64,000 nucleotides of DNA from an uncultured bacterium (GTDB lineage: Bacteria; Cyanobacteriota; Vampirovibrionia; Gastranaerophilales; Gastranaerophilaceae): NCBI GenBank assembly GCA_947428835.1, contig CANENE010000004.1, positions 62,001-126,000 of the forward strand, given 5' to 3'. Made by a program: the position numbers and the translations under genes. This document shows positions 42,003 to 52,384 of the stretch, in pieces. Numbering within the stretch: position 1 is the first letter of the stretch; each line of letters begins with the position of its first letter. The notes under the pieces were generated by a model. The model was given only the letters and a program-made list of their open reading frames with translations. It was not told the origin of the DNA and ran no database searches.

Positions 42003-43079
42003 ATGAATACGATTTGTAACGGTAAAATCAATCTTTTAAAAACGCTTGCAATAATGGTAGTTGTTGCAGGACATTTGGAATTTTCTTTGATTCCTATGTT
42101 TCCTCCGTATTCATTTCAGGTGATGTTATTTTTCTTTATATCAGGAATGCTTTTTAATGAGAAATACGGACTTGTTGAATATTTTAAAAGACGTTTTAAA
42201 AGCTTACTTGTGCCATATTATTCGTATGCAATTTTTTATTTGGGAATAACAATGCTCATAGCTCCCGTTATAGGTAAATTTTGGGGTTTGAAAATTAATT
42301 TATTTAATGAACTGATTACCCCTTTTTTAACCGGGCATCAGCTTGATTTGATATCTCCTTTGTGGTTTGTTCCTTGTCTTTTTATCACTCTTATGATTTA
42401 TAAAATATTTTCTTATATAAAGTGTTCAAACATATTAAAACTTGTATTTTATTTGTTTTTGGCGTTTTTTGCTATGTATTATCAAAAATATGCGCAAAAT
42501 ATAAATATTCTTTGGCTTTTTAGAACTATGTTTGCACTTGCATTTGTGCATTTAGGTTATTTATACAGAACACATGTAGAAGGAAATATTAATATTTTTT
42601 CAAGCAAAGCATTGTATTCGGTTTTAATAATTCAGGCACTGTTGTGGCTTACAAATCAAGACTATAGTGCGGTTGATGGTATCGGTTTGCATTTTTTGCT
42701 TGTATGGGGACAATATAATAATTGTATTGTGCCGATATTTACCGCCATAACAGGCATTTGGGTGAGTTTATTTATTATAGAAATTACTTATGATAAAATT
42801 TGCGATTGGAAGTTTTTGCACAAAATTGGCAAGAATAGCTATCATATAATGGCAAACCATCTTTTGGTCTTTAATTTTCTAACCTATGTTATTCTTGCAA
42901 TCAAAGGAATTCCTTTTGATATTAAGAACAATGCTGATATATATTGGTTTTATGACCCTGTAAAAACAACATACTTTTATTTTGTGGCAGGTATTATTTT
43001 GCCGATTTATTTTGCACAAGGACTAAAAAACCTAAAACTAGCAATTGCTGATTTTACTGCAAGAAATTTCAATAAATAG
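42003..43079 (+). CDS. Acyltransferase family 3 membrane protein
   Basis: 358 residues with about ten hydrophobic segments. The family start is clear: NGKINLLKTLAIMVVVAGH (catalytic His) and FFFISGMLFNEKY, then RRFKSLLVPYYSYAI. Such proteins O-acylate surface sugars (LPS, peptidoglycan, exopolysaccharide). It lies next to a decayed glycosyltransferase locus, so it may have modified the same surface polymer; it appears intact itself. Start ATG 42003 follows only a weak ribosome site. Confidence 0.87.
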   Translation: MNTICNGKINLLKTLAIMVVVAGHLEFSLIPMFPPYSFQVMLFFFISGMLFNEKYGLVEYFKRRFKSLLVPYYSYAIFYLGITMLIAPVIGKFWGLKINLFNELITPFLTGHQLDLISPLWFVPCLFITLMIYKIFSYIKCSNILKLVFYLFLAFFAMYYQKYAQNINILWLFRTMFALAFVHLGYLYRTHVEGNINIFSSKALYSVLIIQALLWLTNQDYSAVDGIGLHFLLVWGQYNNCIVPIFTAITGIWVSLFIIEITYDKICDWKFLHKIGKNSYHIMANHLLVFNFLTYVILAIKGIPFDIKNNADIYWFYDPVKTTYFYFVAGIILPIYFAQGLKNLKLAIADFTARNFNK

Positions 43080-43102
43080 ATTATTAAAGATAATTTGCTA
43101 TT

Positions 43103-43309
43103 TTAAAGTTTTTGCATCCCAATTAAAAACTTTTCATCAAAAAGTTTATGCTTTTCCATAAGAGTACATATTTCTGCTTTACTTTCAGCTTTTACTTCTT
43201 TTTTGTCTTCTAATAGAGACAAAATAAACAGCAGTTTTGTGGTATTAATTTCATATTCAATGTTTTTAAAAATGATTTTAATTTTGTTTTCAGTATCGTT
43301 AAGTAACAT
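43103..43309 (-). CDS. Small-protein family member, copy 5 (68 aa, unknown function)
   Basis: Reads MLLNDTENKIKIIFKNIEYEI at the start, the KLLFILSLL helix, and LFDEKFLIGMQKL at the end, matching copies 1-4. It lacks the basic tail of copies 2 and 3. The ribosome site AAGGAAGAAGG precedes ATG. It is on the minus strand, convergent with the acyltransferase gene, and about 3 kb from copy 4. The promoter with HLR1 box is fully conserved. Confidence 0.8.
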   Translation of the reverse strand: MLLNDTENKIKIIFKNIEYEINTTKLLFILSLLEDKKEVKAESKAEICTLMEKHKLFDEKFLIGMQKL

Positions 43310-43366
43310 ATAAACCTTCTTCCTTCCTTATAAAAAACTAGTGTGCGATATATAATTGTAGTTTAT

Positions 43367-43426
43367 TTATCGGCCAAAAATATTTGAACTTTAATGTTTT
43401 ATTTGTATTGTTTACAAAAGTTTACA
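43367..43426 (-). promoter_or_regulatory. HLR1 box plus sigma-28-type promoter, copy 5
   Basis: Plus-strand TTTACAAAAGTTTACA at 43411-43426 is the HLR1 box. On the minus strand, after 17 bp comes the -35 TAAAGTTC (43393-43386), 11 bp, then -10 GCCGATAA (43374-43367). The leader hairpin seen in copies 1-4 is absent here, but a TCGCACAC-like remnant of the CGATACACAC box remains. Confidence 0.8.
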
Positions 43427-43449
43427 AGGATATAGATTAAATGCAATGC

Positions 43450-43565
43450 AATGAAAGTTGTTTGCAATTTCCCTAACCTGCTGCTGTAAGCAAAGTAAAG
43501 CCGGATTGCTTTTGTGGTGCCTATACTTTTAAATTCTGCCGAAAAGCCTGTTGTATAAAAACCAG
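43450..43565 (+). other. Intergenic stretch with weak cobalamin-riboswitch-like phrases
   Basis: Between the copy 5 promoter and the broken glycosyltransferase. It holds TTTGCAATTTCC, GCTGCTGTAAGC and an AACCAGCC end, in the order found in cobalamin riboswitches, but the 5' core is unclear. It may be a decayed leader or chance similarity. Confidence 0.2.
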
Positions 43566-43642
43566 CCTTCTAATTGTGATAATGAATTATGAATTTAATT
43601 TTACATTTACCCAATTATTTATTATTATCGTTATAATATGGT

Positions 43643-44870
43643 TTGCAATTAAAAGCGGAGCAAGTTATAAATTTCCTTTTTTCGCATAGAAATTTTCCGG
43701 CACAGTTTAGACATATTATAGCTGAACTTGCCAAAAATCCTCAAAATAGAATAGTTTTTCTAACCAATACGCGAAATTCTGTTGAAATAAAAGGTGTTGA
43801 AAAAATTTACTATGATTTAAAAGACAGGTTCCAAAAAATTGCCATAGATACTTAAGAATGTACGAAGAAAGCATCATTCACGGACAAGCTGCTGCAGAAA
43901 GTTTAATAAAACTAAAAAACGGCGGTTTTATACCCGATGTGATATATGCCCATGGCTAGGGAAATTCTTTGTTTTTTAAGATATTTTCCCCGATGTTCCT
44001 TTGATTAATTATTGCGAGTGGTATTATAATCCTAAAGGAGCGGATATCGGATTTAATAAGGAAAATATTGACTGCGACAGGCTTGCTATGACAAGGTGCA
44101 ATAATTTTCAGTTTCTGCAGGATTTGCTTGCCTGTGATATGGCAATAAGCCCGACTTATTACCAAAAAGCACAATTTCCAAAAATATTTCAAGATAAAAT
44201 AAAAGTTATTCACGATGGCATTAATACGGATTATTTTATGCCTAATTCAAATGCATCTTTTAAAATTCCAAATTCTGATATAATACTTACACAAGATGAT
44301 GAGGTAATTACTTATGTGGCCCGTGGTATGGAGCCATATAGAGCCTTTGCGCAGTTTATGGAAATAGCTGATATATTGCTTCAAAAAAGACCTAATCTTC
44401 ATATAATAATTGTTGGTGAAGACAGGGGTTGCTATGGGCCAAAGCTTGCAAATGGAACATATAAGGAAATAATGCTTAAAAAATTCAACCCGGTTATGGC
44501 AAGGCTTCATTTTACGGGTGACCTTCCTTATATGGATTATAAAAAGGTTTTAGAAATTTCATCTGTTCATTGTTATCTGACATATCCTTTTGTTTTGTCT
44601 TGGTCAATTCTTGAAGCTATGTCTACAGGTTGTCTTATTGTGGCATCAAAAACAGAACCCGTTGAAGAGATTATAAAAAATGGTGAAAACGGTTTTCTTG
44701 TTGATTTTTATGATGTAGATGGTTTTGCTTGGAAAATTGAAAATTTGCTGGATAATAAAGAGCCAAACCAAAGAATTAGAAATGCCGCAAGAAAAACAAT
44801 AGTTGAAAAATACGATTTAAAAAAACTATTGCCAAAACATATAGAAGTTATTAAAAATATGACTGTATAG
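43643..44870 (+). pseudogene. Glycosyltransferase family 4, decayed
   Basis: Fragments match a GT-B glycosyltransferase: SHRNFPAQFRHIIAELAKNP at the start, then INYCEWYYNPKGADIGF, IKVIHDGINTDYFMP and the C-terminal donor site FVLSWSILEAMSTGC...GENGFLVDF. Lesions seen: a one-base loss near 43852 that brings in TAA, a TAG at a Trp-like position near 43957, and a frameshift near 43980. The last 289 codons (44001-44870) form one open frame but lack the N-terminal fold. It probably acted in surface polysaccharide synthesis. Confidence 0.8.
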
Positions 44871-44876
44871 CAGACT

Positions 44877-46235
44877 TTATAAGCTTGGCAGGTTTTCGCT
44901 CAGAATTTTCAGTTTGTAGTTTGCGACAAAACATTTGATGTTATTTTCTTCCAGTTTTTGCTTTTTTTCCAAAAGATTAATTTTTTTTAGTTATGCAGTC
45001 TGCTTTCGCGACAAAACCATTGGCATTCATTCTTTCAAGCATATCAAGATTTTTGTTTACAAGTTCAAGGGTTCTTTTGTTGTTCTCTTCTTGTAAAAGC
45101 AAGTTTTGAGCATCAAGCTGAATTTGGTCATATTTTTTTCTTAGTTGTGCAAGCTCTTCTTCTTTTTGAATTTGCAATTTTTCTATTTCAAGCTTTTTCT
45201 TTTGTGCTGTATTAATATTTTTCATACCGTCAAAAACTGTAAAAGAAGTTGAAATTCTAAATGTCAAACCTCTTTGTTCAATGTCTCTAAAACTGTCTAA
45301 GAAATTATTTGTATCAGAACCGTACAGATTATATTTTGTGCTAAAGCTTAGTTTTGGGTAATTTGCTCTTTTTTGAATTTCATATTCTTTTTGTTTTTTT
45401 AATATTTCATAGTCATAATTTGCCGCTTCATAAGAATTATTTATATCAATATTTGTTTTTTACGCCGAAAGCTTTATTATCCCATTTTCTTCTAAAGGAG
45501 CTTCTTTTAAGTCTGTTTCAAAATCTTTTATTTCAATATCGTTTATATTATATGGTTTCTGCGTATGTAGGAAATTTCTGTCAGTCTTTTGGCCAGGTTG
45601 TTGTTGTATTCCGTTAATTCTGTTATATTTTCGGCAATTGCAATTTGAGAATTAACTACTTCGATTTCACTTTTTTCGCCTGCTTTTTGTAGCCTCTTGT
45701 TTATATCAACAAGTTCTTTTGTTAAATTAATTATTTCATTTTTAATTTGGATTTGCTTGTATAGGTTTAATGCTTCACTATATAAATCAACGCTGTCCAG
45801 TTTTAAATCCCTTGTATTTTTAAGCAGAAGTATTTCCTTTTGTTTGTTGTCGGTTTTTGCTATTTCAAGATTTCTTTTTCTTGTACCAAAATCAAAAAGA
45901 TTATAGTTTATCATCCCTCCGATAACATCTTGATAGTAATTGCGATTTAGCATAATTTCGTTGCCGACAGCAGTTATTTGTCTTTTTCCATCTGATAAAT
46001 CATTATATCTTTCAGTTACCCCGTAACCTCCAATTGTTGGGAAATAATCTGCCCTTGCTTCTTTTGTGCTTTTTTGGGAGATTTGTGTGTCAATTTTTGA
46101 GGTTTTAAGTTTGTATGAATTTTTAAGTGTGTCGGATAAAAAAGAATTAAAATTCAAAGTTTCTGCTCTTGATGGTAATTGAAAGATTAATAATGCCATA
46201 AATATGGCCGTTGTTGTTTTAAATTTTGCATTCAT
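44877..46235 (-). pseudogene. TolC-like outer-membrane efflux protein, decayed
   Basis: An intact signal peptide (MALLIFQLPSRAETL region) is followed by the TolC repeat: DYFPTIGGYGVTERYND, coiled-coil helices, then after a frameshift near 45550 the second half with YPKLSFSTKYNLYG and FRISTSFTVFDG. A TAA near 45460 and a second frameshift near 44990 also break it. It would have formed the outer-membrane duct of the type I secretion system encoded to the right on the opposite strand. Confidence 0.8.
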
Positions 46236-46335
46236 ACGCTAACCGGTGATTCCAAACTTGCTTTCGTTAATTCCTTTAATGTTTAATAATTCTACCATGA
46301 ACGCTTTGTTAAATACGGCGAATTTTCAAATTTTT

Positions 46336-46395
46336 TGTAAACTTTTGTAAATAATTCAACTTTTACCCTAAAGTTGAAAAATTTTGTACCGATAA
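46336..46395 (+). promoter_or_regulatory. HLR1 box plus sigma-28-type promoter, copy 4
   Basis: HLR1 at 46336-46351 (TTTACAAAAGTTTACA on the minus strand), 17 bp, -35 TAAAGTTG (46369-46376), 11 bp, -10 ACCGATAA (46388-46395). The leader hairpin GGAAGTGT (46403-46410), 7-nt loop, ACACTTTC (46418-46425) pairs in full with one G-T. Confidence 0.8.
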
Positions 46396-46469
46396 TTATT
46401 TTGGAAGTGTTTGAACTACACTTTCAAGGTGTACACACATTACTAACAAACAAGGGAAGGAAATTTTTT

Positions 46470-46685
46470 ATGAAAGATTCTGATGATTCAAGAGTACGAC
46501 GAAAAATTAAAATTATTTTCAAAAATTCATCATACAAAGTTGGTGAAAAGAAGTTGTTGGCTTTGCTTAAAACTATGAAAAAATGCAAAGTAAGAAAAAT
46601 CAGAGATGAAGATCATGCAATTGAACTGCTTAAAAAGTTTGATATGTATGATGAGACTATTGTTGAGGGGTTATCTAAAATGTGA
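46470..46685 (+). CDS. Small-protein family member, copy 4 (71 aa, unknown function)
   Basis: Starts MKDSDDSRVRRKIKIIFKNS after AAGGGAAGGAAA and ends MYDETIVEGLSKM, so the family core is kept with a basic stretch (KKCKVRKIR) in the middle. A frame from 46374 would run through the promoter and leader and is not used. It lies between the broken TolC and RTX genes and has its own promoter and terminator, so it appears to have survived their decay. Confidence 0.8.
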   Translation: MKDSDDSRVRRKIKIIFKNSSYKVGEKKLLALLKTMKKCKVRKIRDEDHAIELLKKFDMYDETIVEGLSKM

Positions 46686-46707
46686 TAAATTAAATTAAAA
46701 CAACTTT

Positions 46708-46744
46708 ATTAAAGCAGGCTGATTTAGTGCCTGCTTTAATTTTT
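46708..46744 (+). terminator. Intrinsic terminator after copy 4
   Basis: 11-bp perfect stem TTAAAGCAGGC (46709-46719) against GCCTGCTTTAA (46729-46739), followed by five T residues. Confidence 0.9.
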
Positions 46745-46831
46745 GACTATACTTGCGTATTTTTTGTAAAATGGATAAATTTATAATTTACAATATTTGC
46801 ATTTAAAGTGCCGATTGGACTTATGAAATAA

Positions 46832-47452
46832 GAAGATTATAAACTTATATCAGAGACCACTACAGCTGATGCTATATATTGAAACGAAGGAAATGATACA
46901 ATATTTTCAAGATTGGGCGATGATATTGTTTATGGTGGCCTTGGAGATGACAGTATAAATAATGATTTTGGCGCAGCAACTGTATTTGTCTATAACCTTG
47001 GAGACGGTAACGATACAATAAGTACTTATGCAAGCGGAAGTGATGATGTTCTTGAACTTGGTGAAGGTATTTTGGCGGATGATTTAATAGTAACAGGGCA
47101 AGATGATGATTTGATTATTAAATTTAAAGATAGTGAAGGCTCAATTCGTCTTACACGCGGTTTTGATGTAATTAAGAGAATCGAAAACTTTAAATTCTCT
47201 GATGGAACTGTGCTAAGTCATAGTCAAGTTAAAGATATCATAAGCCAGCAGAAAAATGCTTCTCAAAATATACAAACAACGTTACTCAGTGGCAATACTG
47301 ATGATAGTTTGTATTTACCCGAAATAAATAGTTATGATGTTAATGTAATCATTCAGGATATGTCAGGTTATGCTCCTGAAAATGGAATTGTATTAAATGC
47401 ATTTGAAGAAAATAGAAACAATGCTGATTTGATGACATTAGTTAATGCTTAG
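46832..47452 (+). pseudogene. RTX-type secreted protein, remnant
   Basis: Shows Ca-binding nonapeptide repeats (NEGNDTIF, LGDDIVYGGLGDDSI) followed by a domain with VFVYNLGDGNDTIS and SIRLTRGFDVIKRIENFKFSDG, the usual end of RTX proteins exported by type I secretion. An in-frame TGA at 46880-46882 stands where Gly is expected, and TAA lies at 46829. Only about 200 codons remain, so most of the protein is gone. It was likely the substrate of the neighbouring transporter. Confidence 0.75.
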
Positions 47453-47541
47453 TAAGTTCAATTTTGAAAATGGGTGAATTCTAATCTTTTATATTATAAT
47501 AAAATAAAAAATAAAAGATTGCCAAAAACCAAGGAAGTAAA

Positions 47542-49666
47542 ATGATTACAGGTTTAATTACCTTAGATATCGTTGCAAAGATAAATGGAATTAATATAGA
47601 TATCCGCTCTGTGGTAAGACAATATGCGCTTGATGATGAAATTGAAATTGAAAAATTGCAGCTTATTGCAAAGAATTTCGATTTTAAAACGAGAATAAAA
47701 AATTTGCCTTTAGAGGATATGGAAAAATACCCCCCTTCCTGCAATTATTCTTAAAAATAACAATACATATGGCGTTTTGTTGAAAATAAGCAAGGAAAAT
47801 AAACACTGCTTAATTTATGACATTGAAGAAAATAAAACGAAAGAATTGAGCTATGAGGCAATTCAAGAACTATGCAGTAATAATTTTTTGGTTTTGTCTC
47901 ATAAATTAATTAATTCTCAAATAAAATTCGGTTTTAAGTGGTTTTTCAATGAAATTTTGACGTATAAGCAAATTATTTTAGAGGTTATGTTGGGTTCTTT
48001 CATAGTTCAATTATTTGGGCTTGTGACCCCCTTTATTTACCCAGGTTATTTTAGATAAAGTTATTGTCCACAGAAGCATAATGACTCTTGATGTTTTGGC
48101 TTTTGCATTTGTTGTTGTGCTGATATTTGAACTTTTGCTTAATTTTTCAAGAAAGTATATCTTTGTTCATACGGCAAGCAAAATTGATGCAAAGCTTGGT
48201 TCAAAACTTTTTAAACATCTTTTTTCTTTGCCTTTTACATATTTTGAAAACAGAAAAGTCGGAAATATTATAACAAGAGTACGCGAATTAGACCAAATCA
48301 GAGAATTTATTACAAATAAATCAATTTCTGTGATTTTGGATGTCTTTTTCTCTTTTGTGTTTATAATTATGATGTTTTTGTACAGTCCCTTGTTGTCATT
48401 TATTGTAATTGGTTTTGTAGTTGTAATTGCACTTCATATTTAATTATTACTCCTGAATTTAGAAGCAGATTGGAATATAAGTTTCAAATGGGAGCGCAAT
48501 CCAATTCGTATCTTGTGGAATCTGTTACAGGAATTCAAACAGTTAAATCATTGGCTGTTGAAGCTACTATGCAAAAAAGGTGGGAAGATTATCTTGCAAA
48601 ATATGTAACTTCCTCTTTCAAATTAGCAAATATCAGTAATATTGCTTCGGCATTATCTAATATGCTTCAAAAAGGAATGACAATCACTATATTATATTTT
48701 GGAGTAAAACTTGTTATAGCAAATAAACTTACAATCGGGCAGCTGATTGCTTTTCAGATGTTTTCAAATCAATTTAGCGCGCCTATTTTAAGGCTTGTTA
48801 ATCTGTGGAATGAATTTCAACAGTGTTTGTTAGGGATAGATAGACTGGGCGACATCTTAAATAATCCAATTGAGCTTCAGTCTAATAATTCAATAACTTT
48901 GCCTAATATTAAAGAGGTAGCGTTAAATTTGATAATATTTCCTTTAAATATAATGTTGATTTGCCTAATGCTATAAACAATTTTTCTTATGAAGTTAAGC
49001 CTGCAACGAGTGTTGGCATAGTAGGCAGAAGCGGCAGTGGCAAAAGCACAATTACAAAATTAATTCAAAGGTTTTACTTGCCACAGCTTGGTGCAATATA
49101 TATAGATGGTATAGATATAAGACAGATGAATCCTTATTGACTAAGGTATAATATTGGTGTGGTTTTACAGGAAAATTATTGATTTTCGGGCACAATTAGA
49201 GAAAATATATCTCAATCAAGACCCGATGCGCCTATTGAAGAAATTATAAAGGTTGCAGCTGTTGCAGGCGCTCATGAGTTTATATCACAATTGCCTCAAG
49301 GTTGCGATACGGTTGTAGGTGAGCGCGGTTCAACTTTGTCGGGCGGTCAAAAACAAAGAATAGCAATAGCAAGAGCCTTGATTACAAATCCAAGAATTTT
49401 TATAATGGATGAAGCAACATCTGCTCTTGATTATGAATCTGAAAAAATAATTTTAAATAATATGGAACAAATTGTAAAAGGCAAGGACTACTTTTATTAT
49501 TGCCCACAGACTGTCTGCGGTTAGAAATTGTGATGTGATTTTGGTTATGGACAAAGGCCGAATAATTGAAGCCGGAAGCTATAGGGAATTAATGAAGAAC
49601 GAAAAAGGTTACTATAGGTTTTTACATAGCCGGCAAGGGCAACAAGGAAATATAAATGTTCACTAA
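47542..49666 (+). pseudogene. Type I secretion ABC transporter (HlyB-like), decayed
   Basis: Segments in order: an N-terminal C39-like domain (SVVRQYALDDEIEIEKLQLI), membrane domain (FSRKYIFVHTASKIDAKLG, GNIITRVRELDQIREF), then the ATPase with Walker A GRSGSGKST, signature [15 protein letters not shown] and Walker [13 protein letters not shown]. Frameshifts are visible near 47730, 48035, 48437, 48925 and 49485, and TGA codons replace sense codons near 49138 and 49181. Once exported the RTX protein. Clearly non-functional. Confidence 0.85.
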
Positions 49667-50978
49667 GTTAAGAGAAAGAATTAAAAACATAAGCGATTCT
49701 TACGAATTTAAGCCTCTTTTATCAGAAATTGAAGAAGCACCTGTAAGTCCTCTTGGAAAATTTACATTTTGGACTGTTACGGCTCTTATTATAATTACAA
49801 TTTTGTGGCTGACTTTGGGAAAAATTGATGTTGTAATTAATGCAAGAGGTGTCGTAATTCCTGATGGTGAAGCAAAAATAATACAGTCTTTTGAAACCGG
49901 CGTAGTAGATGAAATACTGGTGCAAGAAGGTGAATTTGTAAGAAAAGGACAGCTTTTGATTACAATTAATTCTAAAACGACTGATGCAAAGTTAAAATCA
50001 ATTACAAAAAATATCGAACAATCTAAGCTTGAGGCTGAAAGATTGGAGTCACTTGGTACTGATAAAAAATTTAATGCTTCTTATGACAATGAAGAATTTA
50101 AAATTCAGCAAAAATTATATAATGAAAACCTAAAACTTTTAAATAGTGAAATAAGGGCAAAATCACAGGAAATTTCTCAAATCCAAAACCAAGTAAATGC
50201 AGCTTTAGCTCAAAAAAGGGACTATGTGATTCAATTGAATAATGCAAAAGATAAACTTGCATAATTAAAAAATGTTGTTGATATAATTGCATATAATACA
50301 TACCAAGAGCAGGAAGATAAAGTTAATTCCCTAAATGAATCAATACAAAGAACAAATTCTGAAATATTGCGCTTAAAAATCCAACAATCACAAGTCAGAA
50401 GCCAAATTACTCAAATTAAAGCTGATTTTAGGACAAAAAACCTTGATTTATTGGCAAATACTCAAAAGCAAATCAAGGATTTGGAGGCAAATAAAGAAGA
50501 AATTGAATTTAATAATGTTAATCAGAAAATAGTCGCGCCGACTGATGGTTATATTGATAAATTGCATATTCATACAATAGGCGGTATTGTAACTCCAGCT
50601 CAACAGTTGATTGCCTTAACTCCTATTGAAAAGCCGCTTTTAATAAAAGCTCAGGTGTTAAATAAAGATATTGGTTTTATCAGAGCCGGCATGCCTGTTT
50701 CAATTAAAATAGATGCATTTGATTTTCAAAAATATGGTATTTTAAAAGGTAAAGTTAAGTCAATTTCTAAAAACAGCATTAATGATGAACAGCTGGGTTT
50801 AATTTATGAAGTATATATACTGCCCGAACAAGATACTTTGCTTGTTGAAGGCAAGGAACAAAAAATCACCACAGGTATGACGCTAAATGCTGAAATTGAA
50901 GTAAACAAGAGAAGAATAATAGAATTCTTTATTTATCCTTTGATTAAATATTTAGATGAAGGTTTGAGTGTAAAATAA
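49656..50978 (+). pseudogene. HlyD-family membrane fusion protein, single nonsense codon
   Basis: One frame from 49656 to 50978, broken only by TAA at 50262-50264 (codon 203). It has the N-terminal membrane segment (FTFWTVTALIIITILWLTLG), the lipoyl half IIQSFETGVVDEILVQEGEFV, a long coiled coil, and the C-terminal DKLHIHTIGGIVTPAQQLIAL. The stop lies in the coiled coil, so a truncated product could not bridge to TolC. It overlaps the transporter remnant by 11 bases. Confidence 0.8.
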
Positions 50979-51045
50979 ATATCAGCATTTAATAAGTATG
51001 TGGTTAGTCTCTTCTTTATTGCTATTACGTGGGTTCTTATTCCAC

Positions 51046-51073
51046 TAAAAAAGAGCTTGAAAATCAAGCTCTT
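51046..51073 (-). terminator. Intrinsic terminator after tRNA-Ser
   Basis: On the minus strand, AAGAGCTTGA, TTT loop, TCAAGCTCTT, then TTTT. Ten-bp perfect stem, just 3' of the tRNA. Confidence 0.9.
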
Positions 51074-51080
51074 AAAATTA

Positions 51081-51166
51081 GGAGGAAGTGGGATTCGAAC
51101 CCACGGAACACTCGCATGTTCGACGGTTTTCAAGACCGCTCCGATCAACCACTCCGGCATTCCTCC
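51081..51166 (-). tRNA. trnS: tRNA-Ser (anticodon TGA)
   Basis: Minus-strand acceptor GGAGGAA pairs with TTCCTCC; anticodon stem CGGTC/GACCG-like with loop reading TGA; a long variable arm (CGAACATGCGAGTGTTC) marks a class II tRNA; T arm GGGTTCGAATCCC. CCA is not encoded. Confidence 0.95.
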
Positions 51167-51214
51167 GAATAGGTACTATATAATAGTACCAAAAAAATAT
51201 ATTAAGTAAAGTTT

Positions 51215-51658
51215 TTATTTTGAAGTATTTAAAGCTTTGACAACTTTGTCTGTAATATCGATTCCGCCAAAGAATACAACTGATTTATCAACTACAGTAT
51301 CAATTTTGTCTGCTATAGCTATTTGTTTAACTGTGTTTAAAATTGCATTATTGATTTCAGTTTCTCTTCTTTGTTTTAATTTAAAATAAGCTTCTTGCTT
51401 TTTTGAGATTTCTTTTGCTGTATTTTCTTCAAAGTTTTTTCTTTCTATGGGGCTTGTAATCTTTTTGTATTCTCTTTCTTTGTCAAGACCGTATCTTTGA
51501 ATTTCGGAATATTTATCTGACATTTCTTCAGCTGCGCTTTTATATTTTGTATAATTATCAATTACTTTATCAAAATCAACAACCCCGATTACTTCAGCAG
51601 AAGCTGAAAGAGTACAAAGTGAAACTAATAATGTCAGTACTGCAAGTGTCTTTTTCAT
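51215..51658 (-). CDS. OmpH/Skp-family periplasmic chaperone
   Basis: 147 residues with a clear signal peptide (MKKTLAVLTLLVSLCTLSASA, cleavage after ASA). The mature part starts EVIGVVDFDKVIDNY, as in Skp/OmpH, and is a long helical hairpin rich in Lys and Glu. It should chaperone outer-membrane proteins in the periplasm, supporting a double-membrane cell. The ATG follows AAAGGAG. It has a separate transcription unit between tRNA-Ser and the divergent plsC genes. Confidence 0.88.
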   Translation of the reverse strand: MKKTLAVLTLLVSLCTLSASAEVIGVVDFDKVIDNYTKYKSAAEEMSDKYSEIQRYGLDKEREYKKITSPIERKNFEENTAKEISKKQEAYFKLKQRRETEINNAILNTVKQIAIADKIDTVVDKSVVFFGGIDITDKVVKALNTSK

Positions 51659-51748
51659 TTATAAACTCCTTTTTTTGTAAAAATTATAACACAATTAAAA
51701 TTTATCTAGTATAATTTTAACATAAAAGTTATTTTTGGGAAAAGCAAA

Positions 51749-52384
51749 ATGTCTAGAAACTATCAAAAAAGAACTGCAAATGAATATAACTTTATAAGAG
51801 GTATTTTTCAGTGGATTACTTGCTCTTTAGTGTATGGAACATATTATAAAATTGCTTTTGGCTTAAAAATTGAAGGCAGGGAAAACGTACCTAAAAAAGG
51901 CTTTTTTATTGCTGCTTCTAACCACATGAGTGCAATTGACCCATTTTTAATTATTCATGCTCTTCAAAGAAATGTTGCGTATATGGCGAAAGTTGAACTT
52001 TTTAAAACCGGAATTGCAAGACTTTTTTTGAATTTGCTGGGTGCTTTTGCAGTGGATAGAGCAAAGCTTTCTCCTTCTACAATAAAAACTGTAATAGCTC
52101 TTAAAAAAACAAACTGGTGCTTGGGAATTTTTCCGCAGGGCACAAGAGAAACAGACAATAATATGGATAATATTAATAAAGGTTTTGCCGTGTTTGCAAA
52201 AACTTTAAAATGCGACATCATCCCTGTTGCTGTTACGGGATTTGCAAAAGGCGAAAGAAAAGTATTCAAGAGCAAAATGAAAGTGAAAATTGGAAAGCCT
52301 ATTCCATATAACGATAATATTGAAGAGATGATCGAGCGTTGGAGCCATACAATTGTGGCCTTAACAGAAGGGGAAGATATATAG
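51749..52384 (+). CDS. plsC: 1-acyl-glycerol-3-phosphate acyltransferase (PlsC), copy 1
   Basis: 211 residues. The acyltransferase motifs are NHMSAIDPF (HxxxxD), the lipid-binding FKTGIARLFLNLLGAFAVDR, and FPQGTRET. It acylates lysophosphatidic acid at the membrane to give phosphatidic acid. It ends one base before a second PlsC-type gene, so the two are coupled; the pair may differ in acyl or head-group specificity. Confidence 0.9.
   Translation: MSRNYQKRTANEYNFIRGIFQWITCSLVYGTYYKIAFGLKIEGRENVPKKGFFIAASNHMSAIDPFLIIHALQRNVAYMAKVELFKTGIARLFLNLLGAFAVDRAKLSPSTIKTVIALKKTNWCLGIFPQGTRETDNNMDNINKGFAVFAKTLKCDIIPVAVTGFAKGERKVFKSKMKVKIGKPIPYNDNIEEMIERWSHTIVALTEGEDI

Noticed and set aside
43643-50978. 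Stop-codon reassignment to explain the broken genes
   Set aside because: Lesions use all three stop codons and many frameshifts, while long neighbours are read normally with the standard code.
50933-51209. Reading frames over tRNA-Ser on both strands
   Set aside because: They are translations of the tRNA sequence, a well known artefact.
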